From: Bacteroidota bacterium
GTDB taxonomy: Bacteria > Bacteroidota > Ignavibacteria > Palsa-1295
NCBI GenBank assembly: GCA_025363505.1
Contig: JANYDV010000108.1
Coordinates: 1 to 6,237, forward strand
Direction of reading: 5' to 3'
Length of the DNA stretch: 6,237 bases
The first letter of the stretch is position 1. Every line of letters begins with the position of its first letter. Below the pieces are notes generated by a model. That model did no database searches. It was not told the DNA's origin and saw nothing but the letters and a program-made list of their open reading frames with translations. Both the position numbers and the translations under genes were made by a program. Below are positions 5,898 to 6,237 of the stretch, piece after piece.

Positions 5898-6237
5898 ATG
5901 CCCAACACTTCAAAAGATAATCATAGCCACAGTCAAACACCAAAAGCTGATTTTTTCTACTATACGGTAGATAAAACACCGGAAATGGCACTGGGCTACA
6001 ATTTAGCAAGTGATCGAATAATTGGCTTTCTCAGCTCGCAACTTCCAAAAGACACACAAAAAATCAATACCCTAGCTGAAATATATAATCATCTACCAAA
6101 CCAAACATTGGTAGTAAAATTAAAAGCATATTTATGGAAAGGATATTTTGATGATAAAAATACATCGGGGACTGGAATAGAAAACAAAGATGCAAACACT
6201 ATCAAAACTATGCTTGAACTCCTCGACAACATACGCA
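5898..6237 (+). CDS. Hypothetical protein, N-terminal part only (runs off window)
   Basis: An open frame of 113 codons runs from the ATG at 5898 to the window edge. An in-frame TAA at 5883-5885 upstream leaves this ATG as the first usable start. The protein begins with a polar, His/Ser/Asn-rich stretch (MPNTSKDNHSHSQTPKAD), followed by FFYYTVDKTPEMALGYNLASDR and probably helical sequence. It has no signal peptide or membrane segment and no cysteines in the visible part, so it is likely cytoplasmic, unlike the four exported proteins before it. I do not recognise a family. Base composition is lower in GC than in the operon: I count 82 G/C in 240 nt (5941-6180), about one third. That may mean a different history or just A-rich Lys/Asn codons. 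No Shine-Dalgarno sequence is visible. It is probably not part of the preceding operon, given the 139-nt gap. Confidence 0.6.
   Translation, partial: MPNTSKDNHSHSQTPKADFFYYTVDKTPEMALGYNLASDRIIGFLSSQLPKDTQKINTLAEIYNHLPNQTLVVKLKAYLWKGYFDDKNTSGTGIENKDANTIKTMLELLDNIR

Overview
The window looks like chromosomal DNA from a Gram-negative member of the Bacteroidota/Chlorobiota superphylum. I suspect a Kapabacteria- or Ignavibacteria-like lineage, but that is inference. Three things support it. Every predicted signal peptidase I site is followed by glutamine (VIA|Q, VHA|Q, TIA|Q), as in the 'Q-rule' of Bacteroidota. Start codons lack clear Shine-Dalgarno sequences and sit in A/T-rich or coding contexts. 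The protein types (PD40-repeat/OmpA fusion, HYDIN-like beta-sandwich repeats, an IgGFc-binding-type domain) are common in that group's cell envelopes.

Layout. Positions 607 to 1 (minus strand) hold the first 202 codons of an exported protein with an IgGFc-binding-type N-terminal region; its C-terminus lies outside the window. Positions 608-767 are a divergent intergenic region with small repeated and palindromic motifs. A tight three-gene plus-strand operon follows. It comprises a putative outer-membrane beta-barrel (768-1829), a putative lipoprotein with Ig-like modules bounded by cysteines (1823-3790, overlapping the previous gene by 7 nt), and a PD40 propeller protein with a C-terminal OmpA-like peptidoglycan-binding domain (3797-5758, 6 nt after the previous stop). 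After a 139-nt AT-rich gap, a lower-GC gene for an unrecognised, apparently cytoplasmic protein starts at 5898 and runs off the right edge.

Working model (inference): the three operon products form one envelope assembly. The barrel sits in the outer membrane, the Ig-like lipoprotein is attached to it or to the membrane surface, and the PD40-OmpA protein anchors the complex to peptidoglycan. This is analogous to, but not visibly homologous with, the barrel plus PD40/OmpA sets around type IX secretion and gliding adhesins. All three proteins carry CxxC pairs near domain or protein ends, which is the most distinctive shared feature. No mobile element, CRISPR array, RNA gene or defence system was seen.
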